A DNA stretch of 64,000 nt from the NCBI GenBank assembly GCA_016715105.1, contig JADKBO010000007.1, positions 1-64,000 of the forward strand. Reading direction: 5' to 3'. The position numbers and the translations under genes are program-made. Position 1 is the first letter of the stretch; every line of letters starts with the position of its first letter. Below, piece after piece: positions 9,960-19,791 of this stretch. The stretch is from Saprospiraceae bacterium (GTDB lineage: Bacteria; Bacteroidota; Bacteroidia; Chitinophagales; Saprospiraceae). Below the pieces are notes generated by a model. It did not search any database, was not told the origin of the DNA, and saw only the letters and a list, made by a program, of their open reading frames with translations.

Positions 9960-12036
9960 AAAAGAAACGCTTTTCACTTCTTTTACTTTCCACCTTCCCA
10001 TATTGCACAGGATATCCTTTTTGAGCCCCACACCAAAACCCTTCGTCAAGTATGGCAGTATTTTTATAACCAAATCGAGTCAAAGTTTTGACCACCCCTT
10101 CAGAAGCGGCATGAGGGCAAGCACAATATACCACAATCATGGTATTGTCATTCGGTATGTCCTTGATGAATTTATCGGGATCTTTATAATAGGGTACCGA
10201 TACTGCTCCAGGTATGTGACTCTGTTGCCAACCTGCCGTCGATCTGGCGTCCAAAATGACCATTTTTGTGCTGTCTTTCAATGCTTTGAGTAGTTGGGTT
10301 GCTGGAACATATTTTCCATCAATGAGTGTAAATTTGGCGCCTTGCCATTAGGGTTTAGCACATAATCCTTGGGGTAAGGGTTCTGTCACCGTAACAGGAG
10401 CGGAGCATTCCAACCAGAAGCACGACTTCGCAAGTAGGCAGTGACTGCATTTATTTCTTTTTGCTGAGGCTATCTTTATAGGCCATCATTGGCGTGCCTT
10501 CCGACCGTTGGTTATGGTATAATGGATAAAGGCATCCTTGCTGTCGCCAAAAACATGGGGTTTGCCAAAGCAGGTGCAGTAATTCCTTCGCCATTTTGCC
10601 ATGACAGGTCGTGCAATTTTTATCATAAATGGTTTTGCCCAATTCGGCAATACCAATTACAGCTCTAAATCTAATTCTACAGGTTTTTCAACGCCACTGG
10701 TGTCATACAACCAATTCAAAAGTAATTCGACGTCCTCACGGTCCAAAGGTCCTCCTTGTTTTTACCATAAAGCGCCATGGCGGTGCCGTCTCGGCCATAA
10801 GCTACGGTATGCACCAAAATTAAAGCTTGCCCGGGGTAGGCGAGTGGTGGCCATAAGTGAATGCGATTTTAGTGAAGGAGCATTGTCTGCGGCATAACCT
10901 TGGCGATCTTTGCCATGACACAATGCACAATACTTGGAATATAAGTTACTGGCATATTCAACCGCACTACTATTCATTTTTGAAGTGTCATTATAATCGT
11001 AAATTTTGGCCTGCAAGGCTTGTTCTTTAGACTCCTGTACAAATTCCAATTGCATACCAAAAGCATAGTCCTTTAAAACAATTAATTTTTTTTGTGTGGA
11101 GTCTAACTTCATAGCCCTGGCTGCTAAATTCTTTTAGGAATCCATGGGTTTCTTTTAAGCTGATGAAAACAAATGCTGTAAAACGCCTGGCCCTTTAGTT
11201 TTTAGAATTTTGCCGAGTGCATCGTCAGGTGATTTTGGAGTGGTGACATAGTTCTTGATTTGATGCTATTTTAAACCGGGTAAACCTATCATTAGATTGC
11301 AAAACGGTCAAGCCCATTTTTTCAAAAGCTTCACTGCTTGCCTCCAGGTCTTCCACCACTATTCGTATGGCTTCAATAGTCACGACACCATTGGGATTTT
11401 TCTGATAATATCTTCGCCATGCCACAGGTTTCCATTCATTTTGGATTTCTTGGTAGGTAAATCCATGTATTGTAAAAAACTCGGCAGCGCATTTCCGATC
11501 ATTGTATTTGCAAATGAAAGGGACTGCCACTGGGGACCGCCATTGTCCCAATCCCAGCCCTTGCCTATTTCTTTGGCTGAGCGACCTGCACGAATCGTGT
11601 CCGTTTTAAATCCTTGCGCTTGTAGCCAATTGGAAGTACTATCCACTGATGAAGTACTGAAAGCATATAAACCAGCACTTTTGTTTTGCTGCATGATCGA
11701 CGCTTGTTTACCCATTTTTGAAATAGAATCCGTCGTAGCAATCAGATCGAATGTACTGAAGTCTGCGAAATAATAGGAAGCCATTTCTGTGCTGTCAAAA
11801 AGACCTTTTTCATACCATTCGGAAGGAGGCAAACTGAAGCCTAAGGTATCGGTAAAATAATTCCTGGCTTGGTCAAGATTTTTTACTTTAATAGATACTC
11901 CTTGTATACCGAAGCCATCGCTGAGCAACCGATTTGTATCCGTTGTTGGATCCACTTTGTCTGTGGTACAAGCATTTAATAAAAGTAGTAAAATGGAGAA
12001 GAGATAAAGAGGCGAGCATTTGATTTTGGACATCAT
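9958..12036 (-). pseudogene. Lipoprotein fusion: VOC/glyoxalase-like domain + two cytochrome c domains + rhodanese, frameshifted
   Basis: The first 218 codons (12,036-11,383) are intact: a lipoprotein signal with LNAC lipobox near residue 23, then a VOC fold with GIQGVSIKVKNLDQARNYF, TDTLGF and a WDWDNGGPQW stretch. After one shift the second VOC half continues (IEAIRIVVEDLEASSEAFEKMG, 11,380-11,300) and, after another, a VOC-like end MQLEFVQES (about 11,050). It then runs without a start signal into a cytochrome c with CALCHG (about 10,920), a second with CTTCHG (about 10,605), and a rhodanese domain whose active-site loop reads VYCACPHAA (about 10,110), ending at 9958. Corrected length is about 690 residues. 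Heme and rhodanese parts would face the periplasm or surface. About five indels interrupt it. A split into separate genes is possible but no stop-plus-start fits between modules. Confidence 0.65.
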
Positions 12037-12212
12037 GATAGATCAGGTGTTTGATGATTAATTAATATCTAAAAGATTGTATTTGCAGTTAGTGTTTTAT
12101 CTTATGATTCCATAATCTTAGATTTATTACTTACTCAAAAAATTTCCTTAAGATACTTTTAATTGGATAGATTTTTAATTTTGAATTGGGCAGTACATTA
12201 TAAAGAATTTGC

Positions 12213-12242
12213 TTTGACACAGGAAAAAACACATTATCTTTG
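12213..12242 (+). promoter_or_regulatory. Promoter of the DUF2683/YoeB pair
   Basis: TTTG at 12,213-12,216 and TATCTTTG at 12,235-12,242 with an 18-bp spacer fit the Bacteroidota sigma consensus well. The antitoxin ATG lies 40 bp further on. Confidence 0.6.
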
Positions 12243-12282
12243 CACCATCATTATTGAAATTGAAAAAAAACAGAGCTTCAAG

Positions 12283-12501
12283 ATGAGTAAGCAAGATATA
12301 TTAATAGCACACCCACAGACAAGTGAACAATTTTCTGCTCTAAAAGCTTTTATGCAGGAACTCAAAATAAAATTTGAGGTTTCTAAAAATGATACTTATA
12401 ATCCTGAGTTTGTAGATAAGATATTACAAGGGAAAAAAGATATTGAGCAAGGCAAAGGTATCACTCTATCGATACAGGAACTCAAAGATTTATGCAAGTA
12501 A
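12283..12501 (+). CDS. DUF2683-family antitoxin
   Basis: An intact 72-residue protein starting MSKQDILIAHPQ and containing YNPEFVDKILQGKKDIEQG. It is chosen to start at 12,283 because the upstream in-frame codons overlap the promoter. Small proteins of this type precede YoeB/Txe toxins in Bacteroidota. Its last codons overlap the toxin ATG (12,492), a common arrangement for translational coupling. Together they would form an autoregulated type II toxin-antitoxin module. The assignment rests on the toxin partner and on resemblance to the broken copy at 4,234. Confidence 0.75.
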   Translation: MSKQDILIAHPQTSEQFSALKAFMQELKIKFEVSKNDTYNPEFVDKILQGKKDIEQGKGITLSIQELKDLCK

Positions 12502-12750
12502 CATTTTCCCCAAAGGCTAAAGAAGACTTAGACTATTGGTTACACTCCAATAAAGCTATCTCAAGAAAAATTGTTACACTCATTGAAGCTATAATGCTCA
12601 GCCTTTTGAAGGTATTGGTAAGCCTGAACCTTTAAAACACAATCTCGCTGGTTATTGGTCTCGTAAGATAAATAAAGAGCATCGCCTTATTTATGAAGTT
12701 ACTGAAGATGTAGTTTTGATTCTTTCTGCCAAAGGGGGCATTATACCTAA
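12492..12750 (+). pseudogene. YoeB/Txe-type toxin, frameshifted
   Basis: MQVTFSPKAKEDLDYWLHSN starts inside the antitoxin gene. After a shift near 12,595 the frame continues FEGIGKPEPLKHNLAGYWSR, KINKEHRLIYEV and, after correcting a GGGGG run near 12,733, ends AKGHYT-stop at 12,748-12,750. These are the YoeB hallmarks, including the terminal HY. The toxin would cleave ribosome-bound mRNA. Both disruptions are small and one is in a homopolymer, so the gene may be intact in the organism. Confidence 0.7.
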
Positions 12751-12766
12751 AAAGCAAAACCTATAA

Positions 12767-12795
12767 CTTTCGTCTTTCGTCTTTTTTCTTTCGAA
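12767..12795. repeat. Pyrimidine-rich CTTTCGTCTTT repeat, copy B
   Basis: Tandem CTTTCGT units following the toxin gene; same family as 9,926 and 55,703. Confidence 0.5.
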
Positions 12796-12855
12796 TTGTT
12801 GTCATATTCCATCTCTCTGTATAACCAATATTTTTATCATTGCTAAAATTATTTC

Positions 12856-12872
12856 GTACATTTGGTTTGTAC
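12856..12872 (+). promoter_or_regulatory. Promoter -7 element inside a palindrome (likely autoregulatory operator)
   Basis: GTACATTTGGTTTGTAC has arms GTACA and TGTAC around a 7-base centre. It contains TACATTTG (12,857-12,864), a good -7 element, 25 bp before the antitoxin ATG. A repressor bound here would block transcription, as type II antitoxins do. Confidence 0.55.
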
Positions 12873-12888
12873 AAAAACAATCCTAGCA

Positions 12889-13175
12889 ATGAAGGATTAC
12901 ACGATTTCTATATCTGAACTAAGAGAAAACCTAAAGAATACATTGATCTTGTCAAAACAGGTTAGCTGCAATTTATATAACCAAAAGGGCGAAATCATAG
13001 CTGAAATAAAAAAATGATGGTTGAAACTGAAGATGATGCTCAATATCTCCAAAAGATTAGCTCAATATAAAATGGAGGAATAGTCTTGTTGCAAGATATT
13101 GTAAATCAACCACTTAAGAATGAGGGATTAAGTGTTGATGATCAAAACTTCATATCAAAACTCAACGAAAATTAG
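12889..13175 (+). pseudogene. Phd/YefM-like antitoxin, frameshifted
   Basis: MKDYTISISELRENLK at the start, then YIDLVKTG and ITKRGEIIAEI across frames, matches the N-terminal fold of Phd/YefM antitoxins that bind DNA as dimers. A second part, GGIVLLQDIVNQPL, follows further on. Indels in A-rich runs break it near 12,940, 12,970 and 13,010. It pairs with the PIN-domain toxin downstream and is probably the repressor of the palindrome at 12,856. Confidence 0.6.
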
Positions 13176-13187
13176 TCGTGAAATCTG

Positions 13188-13572
13188 ATGAAATCACTTG
13201 ATTGATACGCATTATCTCATTGGGGATATGAGATGGCTCATCACTCGTTTACTGATTATGTAGAAAAATTTTGCTAGTTGAAAATGTGGGTAAACAATGC
13301 TTTATTCAACGATTTCTATTGGGAAATGGCAATGTTGATATCAAGGTAGACTTGAAATCCATGTAATATCTCAAATTCTTCCATGACTTAGAGAAAAACG
13401 CGAAATATTCGGGTCTTTAAATTTGACACCAGAAATAGGGAGATCTTGTACGACAATTTGTGAATGAAATCAACGGTGACCTTGCGGATAGAACCGTTAG
13501 TTACGCGGCAGCCCTTCATCATAAAGCAATACAGTTACTGCGGATGAAAATCTTAAATCTCTTTCTTTGTGA
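13188..13572 (+). pseudogene. VapC-like PIN-domain toxin, heavily frameshifted
   Basis: Pieces of a VapC protein can be read in order: MKSLIDTHYLIW (13,188), STISI-WEMAMLISRGRLEI after restoring two bases (about 13,307-13,360), LTPEIG (about 13,420), GDLADRTV followed by ALHHKAI (about 13,475-13,535), and TADENLKSLSL-stop (about 13,545-13,572). The D of LIDTHYL and the D-ADR segment are the acidic residues of the PIN ribonuclease site. More than five indels. Family call rests on motif order, not on any long frame. Confidence 0.5.
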
Positions 13573-13665
13573 AACGATCAAATGACGGGTTGACCCAGGC
13601 AAAATTCCAAATTCTTTCGATAGGCCATGTATGATAATTCTACTTTTTGGGATCTTTTGGTCACA

Positions 13666-13776
13666 CTGCTTATTATTTTTTGTAGTAAAAATAGGATTTA
13701 GCAGAAATAATAATAGAGATTTTAAGTTGAAAACTTAAAATAGCAGTAGTTGGGGGACAGACTTAAAGAGCGGGAT
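13666..13776. repeat. ~105-bp direct repeat, left copy
   Basis: Begins TTTTTTGTAGTAAAAATAG and includes the palindrome TTTTAAGTTGAAAACTTAAAA, then TAGCAGTAGTTGG, GGACAG, TTAAAGAGCGGG. The right copy at 16,540-16,649 has the same blocks in the same orientation with a few indels. The pair brackets 2.8 kb that includes an IS66 element. Confidence 0.75.
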
Positions 13777-13791
13777 CAATAAAAGCCACAA

Positions 13792-14200
13792 TCATTTTCC
13801 TGAAACATCAACAATATATAATAGTGATTTTTGTTTATCTCTAAAATCTGTTAATAGAACAGAGAACTCTGTCCATTCTGGAAAATCTGCCTTAAATTGT
13901 TTTTCAGAGGCATATACCATTCATGACAAAATAAACATTGAATTGCTTCTTGTCAAACCAAGATATTGCCTCCTTAATTTCTTACTTCTCTTTCTATTCA
14001 ATGTGTCAAAATGAGATAAAAGCTCCTCACAAACTTGAATATCAAAAATATCGGGTGTAAAACGACCATCAAAATTTTCGATTTTGAAACGAGGGATATA
14101 ATTTTCTTCGAATAGGTAGCCCTTTAAATTTAATGTTGGTATTTCAACAAATTTACCAGCTGTTTTAAGTTTGCAACTTAAAACCCTTGGACCAATTTGT
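13792..14200 (-). pseudogene. Unrecognised small protein, interrupted
   Basis: A minus-strand reading from about 14,170 gives AGKFVEIPTLNLKGYLFEEN, YIPRFKIENFDGRF, ICEELLSHFDTLNRKRSKK-like text down to a TGA at 13,921, and then MVYASEKQFKADFPEWTEF, VLLTDFRDKQKSLLYIVDVSGK to a stop at 13,792. Composition is protein-like in both halves. I do not recognise the family. It might be an immunity or cargo gene of the neighbouring toxin-like locus. The left repeat copy lies just downstream. Confidence 0.35.
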
Positions 14201-14248
14201 ACCCATCCGAGCAACCCCATTTGTCCAATAATTATTGACCTGTTAATT

Positions 14249-14470
14249 TTGGTCAAAAATAAATATGCAGGAAGATACAAAAAAGAGCAGATTGCTGCAT
14301 GGCTTGAAGAATGGAAGTTGTCAGGTAAATCCATGCCATTCAGAATTCAGTATAGATAAACCATTCATTCTAGTTCTTTGGATTATTGGCGACGAAAAGT
14401 TCGAAAGAATTACAAAATCGTTTATCACTGTTCAAATCCTGTTGAGATTCATCAGAAAGTGTCTTTTATA
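14249..14470 (+). pseudogene. tnpA: IS66 tnpA (helix-turn-helix accessory protein), broken
   Basis: KEQIAAWLEEWKLSGKSM followed by PFRIQYR, a stop, then SSLDYWRRKVRKN shows the IS66 orf1 pattern in which a helix-turn-helix is followed by a W-RKK tail. One in-frame stop and one shift interrupt it. Confidence 0.55.
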
Positions 14471-14474
14471 ACAT

Positions 14475-14870
14475 TGACAAATGGTATTGTCATTAACCTG
14501 GGGTCCAACTAAATATTACTCAGATAAAGGAGCTCGTTTGTGTGATTGGGTTTGGGGCATCATCAAAGGTTTTCATATATACTCTAAGGCCGATATGCGT
14601 AAGGGGTAATGGCTTGGCTGGCATTGTTGGCGCAATGAATTAAACAATGATCCATTGAGTGGTAAGGTTTATGTCTTCTTTGGAAAAATAGAGATTGTAA
14701 AATGTTGTGCTGGGATAAGGATGGATTTGCATTGTATAGTAAAAGATTGGCGAGCTGGAGTTTTGGGGATTTTGCAAGGAGTGATACAATCCCCAAGTCA
14801 GGAATAGCCTACCAACACTTTGGTCATGTTGATGAGTGGAATAAGCTTGGTTGGTTTACGACAAAACACG
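14475..14870 (+). pseudogene. tnpB: IS66 tnpB (Orf2 accessory protein), broken
   Basis: Across frames: ADMRKG, GLAGIV, LNNDPLSGKVYVFFGK, KMLCW-KDGFALY-KRLA and FGHVDEWNKLGWF. DMRKG--GLAG-V and PLSG-V-VF are the family signature. Several indels. Confidence 0.6.
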
Positions 14871-14959
14871 TTACTTGCTAACAAAAGTGGTGTAATGTGG
14901 ATAAACGTACAATAAATTGTAATTCGATGTAGACATATTTAAATTTACACCATTACGAA

Positions 14960-16400
14960 GCTCAAATAGCCGAATTAATAACAATGCAAAATGGCAGGTA
15001 AAGCGTAAAGTTGGACCAGTTAAAACGCAAGCTTATATTGGTGCTAAAAAGAGCGTTTTAGGCCAGAAAATGTTAAGCACCTGGACAATTGAAGGCTATT
15101 TAAGATTTGTCTGTGGGCCAAGGGCCGGTTGAAGAGCAGACAAAAGAGATCATCAGTTACGAAAGGGAAAAAAACCTAGTAAGAAACAGAACACTTAAAG
15201 GACAGCAAGCAAGATTCCTGATCATCTAAGTCAAAGAAGTTATAATTAACCAGATCAAGATGTGACTGGACTGAAAAATCGAGAAGAAATCAACGAAACA
15301 TTAGAATACACTGCGGCCAGTCTAAATATAGAAAAGAATTATTCGTCCAAAATACGCTTTACCCAAAATGAAGGAATTATCATGGGTAAACTCCCTTCAA
15401 GACCTATAGAAAGGGGATAGCAGAGGCCAGTTTCTATAAGTCATCTAATTGTAAGCAAGTTTATAGATCACTTGCCGTTTTACAGGCAGATTCAAATATT
15501 CAAAAGGAATTTGAATGCTTCAAGCAAAAGCACAATCAATGACGGTTTGTGGCCTGTGGGCATCTAATAGAGACCCTTGTAAGAAGAAAAAAAGACAAGT
15601 ATTATCAAGTGGATATTTCAAGTTGATGAATCTCCAATTAAAGTATTAGAGCTGGCGACAAACCAGGAACGCATCAAGGAAATCGTGGGTTTACCGCGTC
15701 CTGAAAGAAGACTTGTTTACTTTGATTACGGAAGGGCCGAGGTATGCACGGTCCCAAAGAAGAATATGGAAAACTATAATGGGTGGCTTCCGATGCGATG
15801 GCATGGCGTATATGATAAAATTGCAACACTGGAAGGAATCCAAATTGCAGGGGTTTGGACAACATGCCCGAAGGTATTAACGTGAGGCATTAGCAATGAT
15901 AAAAAGCGCGCAGAATATGCCGTAGTAATCTTTCAAAATATCTATGAAATAGAAAGAGCCAATAAATAAATCACCTAGATAGAAAATTAGCAAGGTTAAG
16001 CAAAGTCAAGCCACATCTGGATAATTTGAAACTTGGGTCGAGAAGAATGTGTAAAAGTGTTACTAAAAAAAGTGCAATTGGTAAGATGTCTTACCCCAAT
16101 CACAGTGGCATAAAATATACAATCTTCCTGAGGATGGCAGACTAGAAATAGTGAAATAACCCTGATAGAAAATAAAATCAGCTATAGCCTTAGGGAGAAA
16201 AAAATTACTTATTTGCCGGGTCTCGATGGTGAAAAGATTGCTGATTTATTCCTTTGTGGGTACTTGCAAGCTAATGATGTAAACCAAATGAATGGTTGAA
16301 AAATGTATATAGGAAAATCCCAGATACTGCCAAAATGTCGGAATTATCTAATTTATTACCAATAGGTAAGGTGGCAGGTGTTGTGGCTCGGGGATGGATA
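14960..16400 (+). pseudogene. tnpC: IS66 tnpC transposase (DDE type), broken
   Basis: Recognisable blocks in order: KLPSRPIERGIAEASF (about 15,385-15,440), FYRQIQIFKRNLN (about 15,478-15,520), the first catalytic block QVDISS-DESPIKVL (about 15,610-15,650), LVYFDYG (15,710-15,730), ENYNGWLP (about 15,765-15,790), the second catalytic region YDKIATLEGIQIAG (15,810-15,855), MIKSAQN-like, and the C-terminal LEDGRLEI plus ALGRKN- region (about 16,125-16,205) carrying the last acid. Ten or more indels; no function expected as written. Confidence 0.7.
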
Positions 16401-16539
16401 CGTTTAATTGGAACTTCATCCTTCATTCAAATATAAGATTTCTTTGCAGAATTGAAAGTCAATCTAGTTTCTCTTCATAGTAATTTTCGATAACTAGTAT
16501 AGGGGGTATTTTTATCATTTATCCTTTATATCCACTACT

Positions 16540-16649
16540 GATACTTATTTTTTTGTAGTAAAAATAGATTTAGAAATAATAATAGGTATTTTAAGTTGAA
16601 AACTTAAAATAGCAGTATAGTAGTTGGAGGACAGATTTAAAGAGCGGGG
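16540..16649. repeat. ~105-bp direct repeat, right copy
   Basis: Same block order as 13,666-13,776, including the TTTTAAGTTGAAAACTTAAAA palindrome and GGACAG-TTTAAAGAGCGGG end. It lies 150 bp below the 3-prime end of another small minus-strand gene, as the left copy does. Confidence 0.75.
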
Positions 16650-16802
16650 TTTTAACTGTTTGAGTATCATTCCTTCGAAATTAAAATTAAATTCATCAAT
16701 AAGAATATCGGGAAGTTGCCACAAATCACTTCTGTAAAAACAATTGCACTTTCAGTTACATTAAAAAAGTGTTTAAATCTACCTATTGCAAAACAAATTC
16801 TA

Positions 16803-17248
16803 CTAATTTTCCAAAAGTTCCTTAAAAACTTTCAAAACATTTGAATTCTTATTAATTTTATAATCATTGACTTTATCCATAGCTTGCCCATGACAAAGCT
16901 CTGAAGCTTTGAGTAATTTCTCAATCGCTAATTTTGCCATATCCTCGCTCAAAGCTTTTTTATTATATTTACAAAGCAGAACAATATTTATATAAATATC
17001 ATAATTTGCCTGTACATAACCATATCTATCTGCCATATATAAGGAATAAAATAATAATTCTTGTGGAATTGGAGATTTAAATATTGATTGTATAAACTTT
17101 CATACCTTGAATATCTCCAGTTTCTAATACCTCTTTTTAATTTTAATTGATTTATTTGAATAGAAGGTGTGTATGGAACTGCTTCATCGGCTGCTTTCCA
17201 TTTTTTTGCATTGCATGCATAAGAAAATGAATAAAAAATTGCTTTCAT
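16803..17248 (-). pseudogene. Unrecognised small protein, one frameshift
   Basis: The ATG at 17,248 gives MKAIFYSFSYACNAKKWKAA and continues to about 17,060, where a shift moves to ADRYGYVQANYDIYINIVLL, YNKKALSEDMAKLAIEKLLK and a stop at 16,803. Joined length is about 148 residues, mostly helical. I do not recognise it. Its place among an Imm53 gene and other short minus-strand genes suggests an immunity-type or hypothetical cargo protein, which is a guess from context. Confidence 0.4.
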
Positions 17249-17249
17249 G

Positions 17250-17579
17250 TTTAATTTTTAATGATGACTTTGGTGGAAGTTGAGTTGGTTTTTGGTCTCC
17301 ACCAGTGGAATCAAGTTTTTGCCCATTTTATAATACATCCACTGCCTGGCTTCTTGGATCTAACAGCTTTTCCAGTTTTTGGATCTGCTTCCGCCCGGGT
17401 TCATTCGTTCAAAAGCCGCAATTGGCTTTTGAGCCTAGCCAAACTCTAACATTTCCTTAAAGCACTCTGCTTGACCCTACGGATTGGTCAGTCATCCCAT
17501 TCTATTTTACTTGATAAATCTAAGTGATTGTAGAGGATATTGGTAATTCCTTTACATTTGATATTGAAGACGGCTAACT
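17250..17579 (-). other. Coding-like fragments on the minus strand, no gene resolved
   Basis: Between Imm53 and the next gene there are protein-like scraps (for example GITNILYNHLDLSSKIEWDD near 17,550-17,500, IAAFERMNPGG near 17,425, and KMGKNLIPLVETKNQLNFHQ near 17,325-17,270) in different frames. They may be one small frameshifted gene of about 100 residues. No family can be given. Confidence 0.3.
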
Positions 17580-17885
17580 TTAAGCAGATTTAGATACTTC
17601 ACTCTCAATTAGTTGTCTAAAAGTAGCAATAAGTGTCTCCAATTTATTGGGATCGCCGGATCCTTCATACACACCATTGGTTATTTTATAGCCATACCAA
17701 TCGTCATCAGATAACTCAACCAAAATGCCATTCTATATAGCCCCAAGTACTTTTTATGTTGGAGGTATCTATTGTAATTGTCCACCCTGGATTGTCAAGA
17801 AATTTCAATCTAATTCCATATCTATGCTCCCAATCCCATTACATTGACTTTTAAACCAATTCTGAGCCCAAATTAAATTTGTCAT
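17580..17885 (-). pseudogene. Imm53-family immunity protein, frameshifted
   Basis: Starting MTNLIWAQNWFKSQCNG at 17,885 and joined across shifts: WEHRYGIRLKFLDNPGWTI, DTSNIKSTWGYIE, SDDDWYGYKITNGVYEGSGD, PNKLETLIATFRQLIE, stop at 17,580. The DWEH-YGI, TLDNPGW and DDWY-----NG-F-G-GDP-KLE blocks match Imm53, a small protein that protects cells from a cognate polymorphic toxin. One base is missing near 17,845 and another near 17,745. The matching toxin domain is not evident; the secreted protein directly upstream on the same strand is the nearest candidate partner. Confidence 0.65.
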
Positions 17886-18014
17886 ATTTCAATAATCCTA
17901 AGCTGTAATGGCTGGTTTAAAACCTCCATACATATTATTCATTTTGAGTTTCAATTCTAGAGATAAAGTACAATGTGGGAAATACTCTTTGCACATACAA
18001 TATTTAAGAATCAG

Positions 18015-19292
18015 TTATTGTCCTTTTTTACTCTCAAGCTTCTGTTCTAAAACTGTAAGGCTATTTTCTAATTGAATAATGTAGAGATGCAAATTTTCAA
18101 TTGCCTCTTGTTGTTTCTTCCAAATATCCCCATTCATACCACCATTTTCTATGATTTCATTTGTTTGATGGAAACCCTGGTAAATGTTTGTTTTATCAAT
18201 GAAGCTTTTAAGTTTTGGAATAGGGTCACAATTGATACTTTTTATCAAACACGTGGTCAGCGCCCACCCACCTGCAGTTGCAATTTCAAGTTTGAGTTTC
18301 TCAGTCTTTATCCCATTGGCCACAAAAAGAGCATATCCTTGTTCCAATCCAGTTGATACATTTGACTTTCCAATGGACAGATCCATATTGGATAATAGAT
18401 ACTTGAGCCTGATGTGAACCATTGATTTGTGAGTCGCAACCTATCGAATAAGTGGTTGAATTGACATGATTTGATTTTCAAGAGATACCCGCATCTGGGC
18501 TGCTCTAACCCGTTAATAATAGGCAGATTTGGTATTTGCCGGTAGAAAATATATGAATTTGTTGATGAACAGTATGTCATTAAGCCAGAAGTAAATGAAT
18601 TGTTTGTGGCAAGATCAATTTGGTAACTTGTTGCAGGGTGTTGTTGCCCAGTCAACTGATATTTGAAAACAGAATTTGTTGCTGACGTTACACCCTGTCG
18701 GCGAAGCGGGGTTTAGATAGTGTATTGGGATATGAATGAATTTTTACATTACTTACACTAGCTCCTGTGTTCCCAAAGGGATAAATCAACTAACAATGGT
18801 CCAAAGGAAGGAATAAGTGAAGTGTGTACACGGTACCATTTTTTTTATAGGAAATTTGAGATCCTATTCTTTCTATTCTAATTACATCTCCAACTCAAAA
18901 AAATATTCAGGAGATGTTGCCGTTGGGTGAGTTCCGATTTTCCCAAAGCTTGTAGTCTGCAATATTAAGTGTGCGGGTTTGGTGCCCGCTTACGGCGTAA
19001 CTCCCCATAATTAATAGTATTGAAACTGGAGCTAGCGTTTACTAAAGATAAACCTAACATTAAGGCTATTTACTGTGTTTACAATCGTCCATTCTACATA
19101 CCCATTGTAGTTAGTTGGTATAGTTTCATTTGACGCTGCACCTGCATCCCAATTGTTAGATTCTGTCTTTAGTCACTACTCCTCCAATGGATACTCTACC
19201 AAATCTTTCCAAGTAACATTTACTTGTGAAAATGAATTCTGAATGGAAATTAGTAATAATTATAATTATAAGTAATGTTATTTTATTTTCAT
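18015..19292 (-). pseudogene. Secreted tail-fibre-like surface protein with C-terminal coiled coil, frameshifted
   Basis: A signal peptide can be read from 19,292 (MKIK then a hydrophobic run to SIQNSFSQVNVTW). Next come SIGG-VTKTESNNWDAGAAS (about 19,190-19,140), GYVEWTIVNTVNSLNVGLS and DVIRIERIGSQISYKKNG (about 18,890-18,840), a domain often seen at the front of Bacteroidota adhesin-like proteins. The C-terminus reads YALFVANGIKTEKLKLEIAT, then an F----HLPGFPS-like loop, ENGGMN-GDIWKKQQEAIEN and a coiled coil LTVLEQKLESKK (18,140-18,015). That end resembles the trimeric chaperone-like tail of phage tail-spike and related surface proteins. Several indels. Function is probably surface display; substrate unknown. 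Confidence 0.5.
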
Positions 19293-19791
19293 TTTTAATA
19301 TTTAGGCATGATTGAAGGTTTTCTTTATAATTTGGAATTATCATAAATAAATAACGAAATTTTAATTTTTCATTAGGAGTATTATCAAAGCGAATATGTT
19401 AATATAGTAAGAAATATTATTTAAGGTGTTTAGGCATTTTACTTTTTTTTTTGTCCGTTAGGGCAAAAAATTACACCCCAAGACCTTTAGTTTAATATTG
19501 GACTCAAATATATAAAAAACGATACAATTTTATCACTTTTGATGCATTTGTTTGAATAAGTTCAATTCAGATTTATTTATTAGCACCGACAAATAACGAT
19601 TAAAAGCGAATGATTGAATTTTATAACCATGAAATCAAATATGAGAAATCTCTTAAAATGATATGCTTCTCAAACAATCCACCTTCTAAAACTTTTTACT
19701 CCTTAAAGAGCAAAACCATAAACTCTTCTTACATTTATGGAGGAGAAGTTTTTTTGACTGAAAACAATATTCACGCACAACGCCAACGCCT

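Larger units (their letters stand above)
14240..16440 (+). mobile_element. IS66-family insertion sequence, all three genes frameshifted
   Basis: The order tnpA-tnpB-tnpC typical of IS66 is visible on the plus strand. I could not fix the terminal inverted repeats. The element lies between two 105-bp direct repeats (13,666-13,776 and 16,540-16,649). Confidence 0.75.

Noticed and set aside
9889..10293. 134-codon open frame on the plus strand
   Set aside because: Antisense to the rhodanese domain and the pyrimidine-rich repeat; no signal of coding.
11297..11773. 158-codon open frame on the plus strand
   Set aside because: It lies antisense to the VOC domain of the fusion gene, whose minus-strand reading has clear conserved motifs; the plus frame has none.
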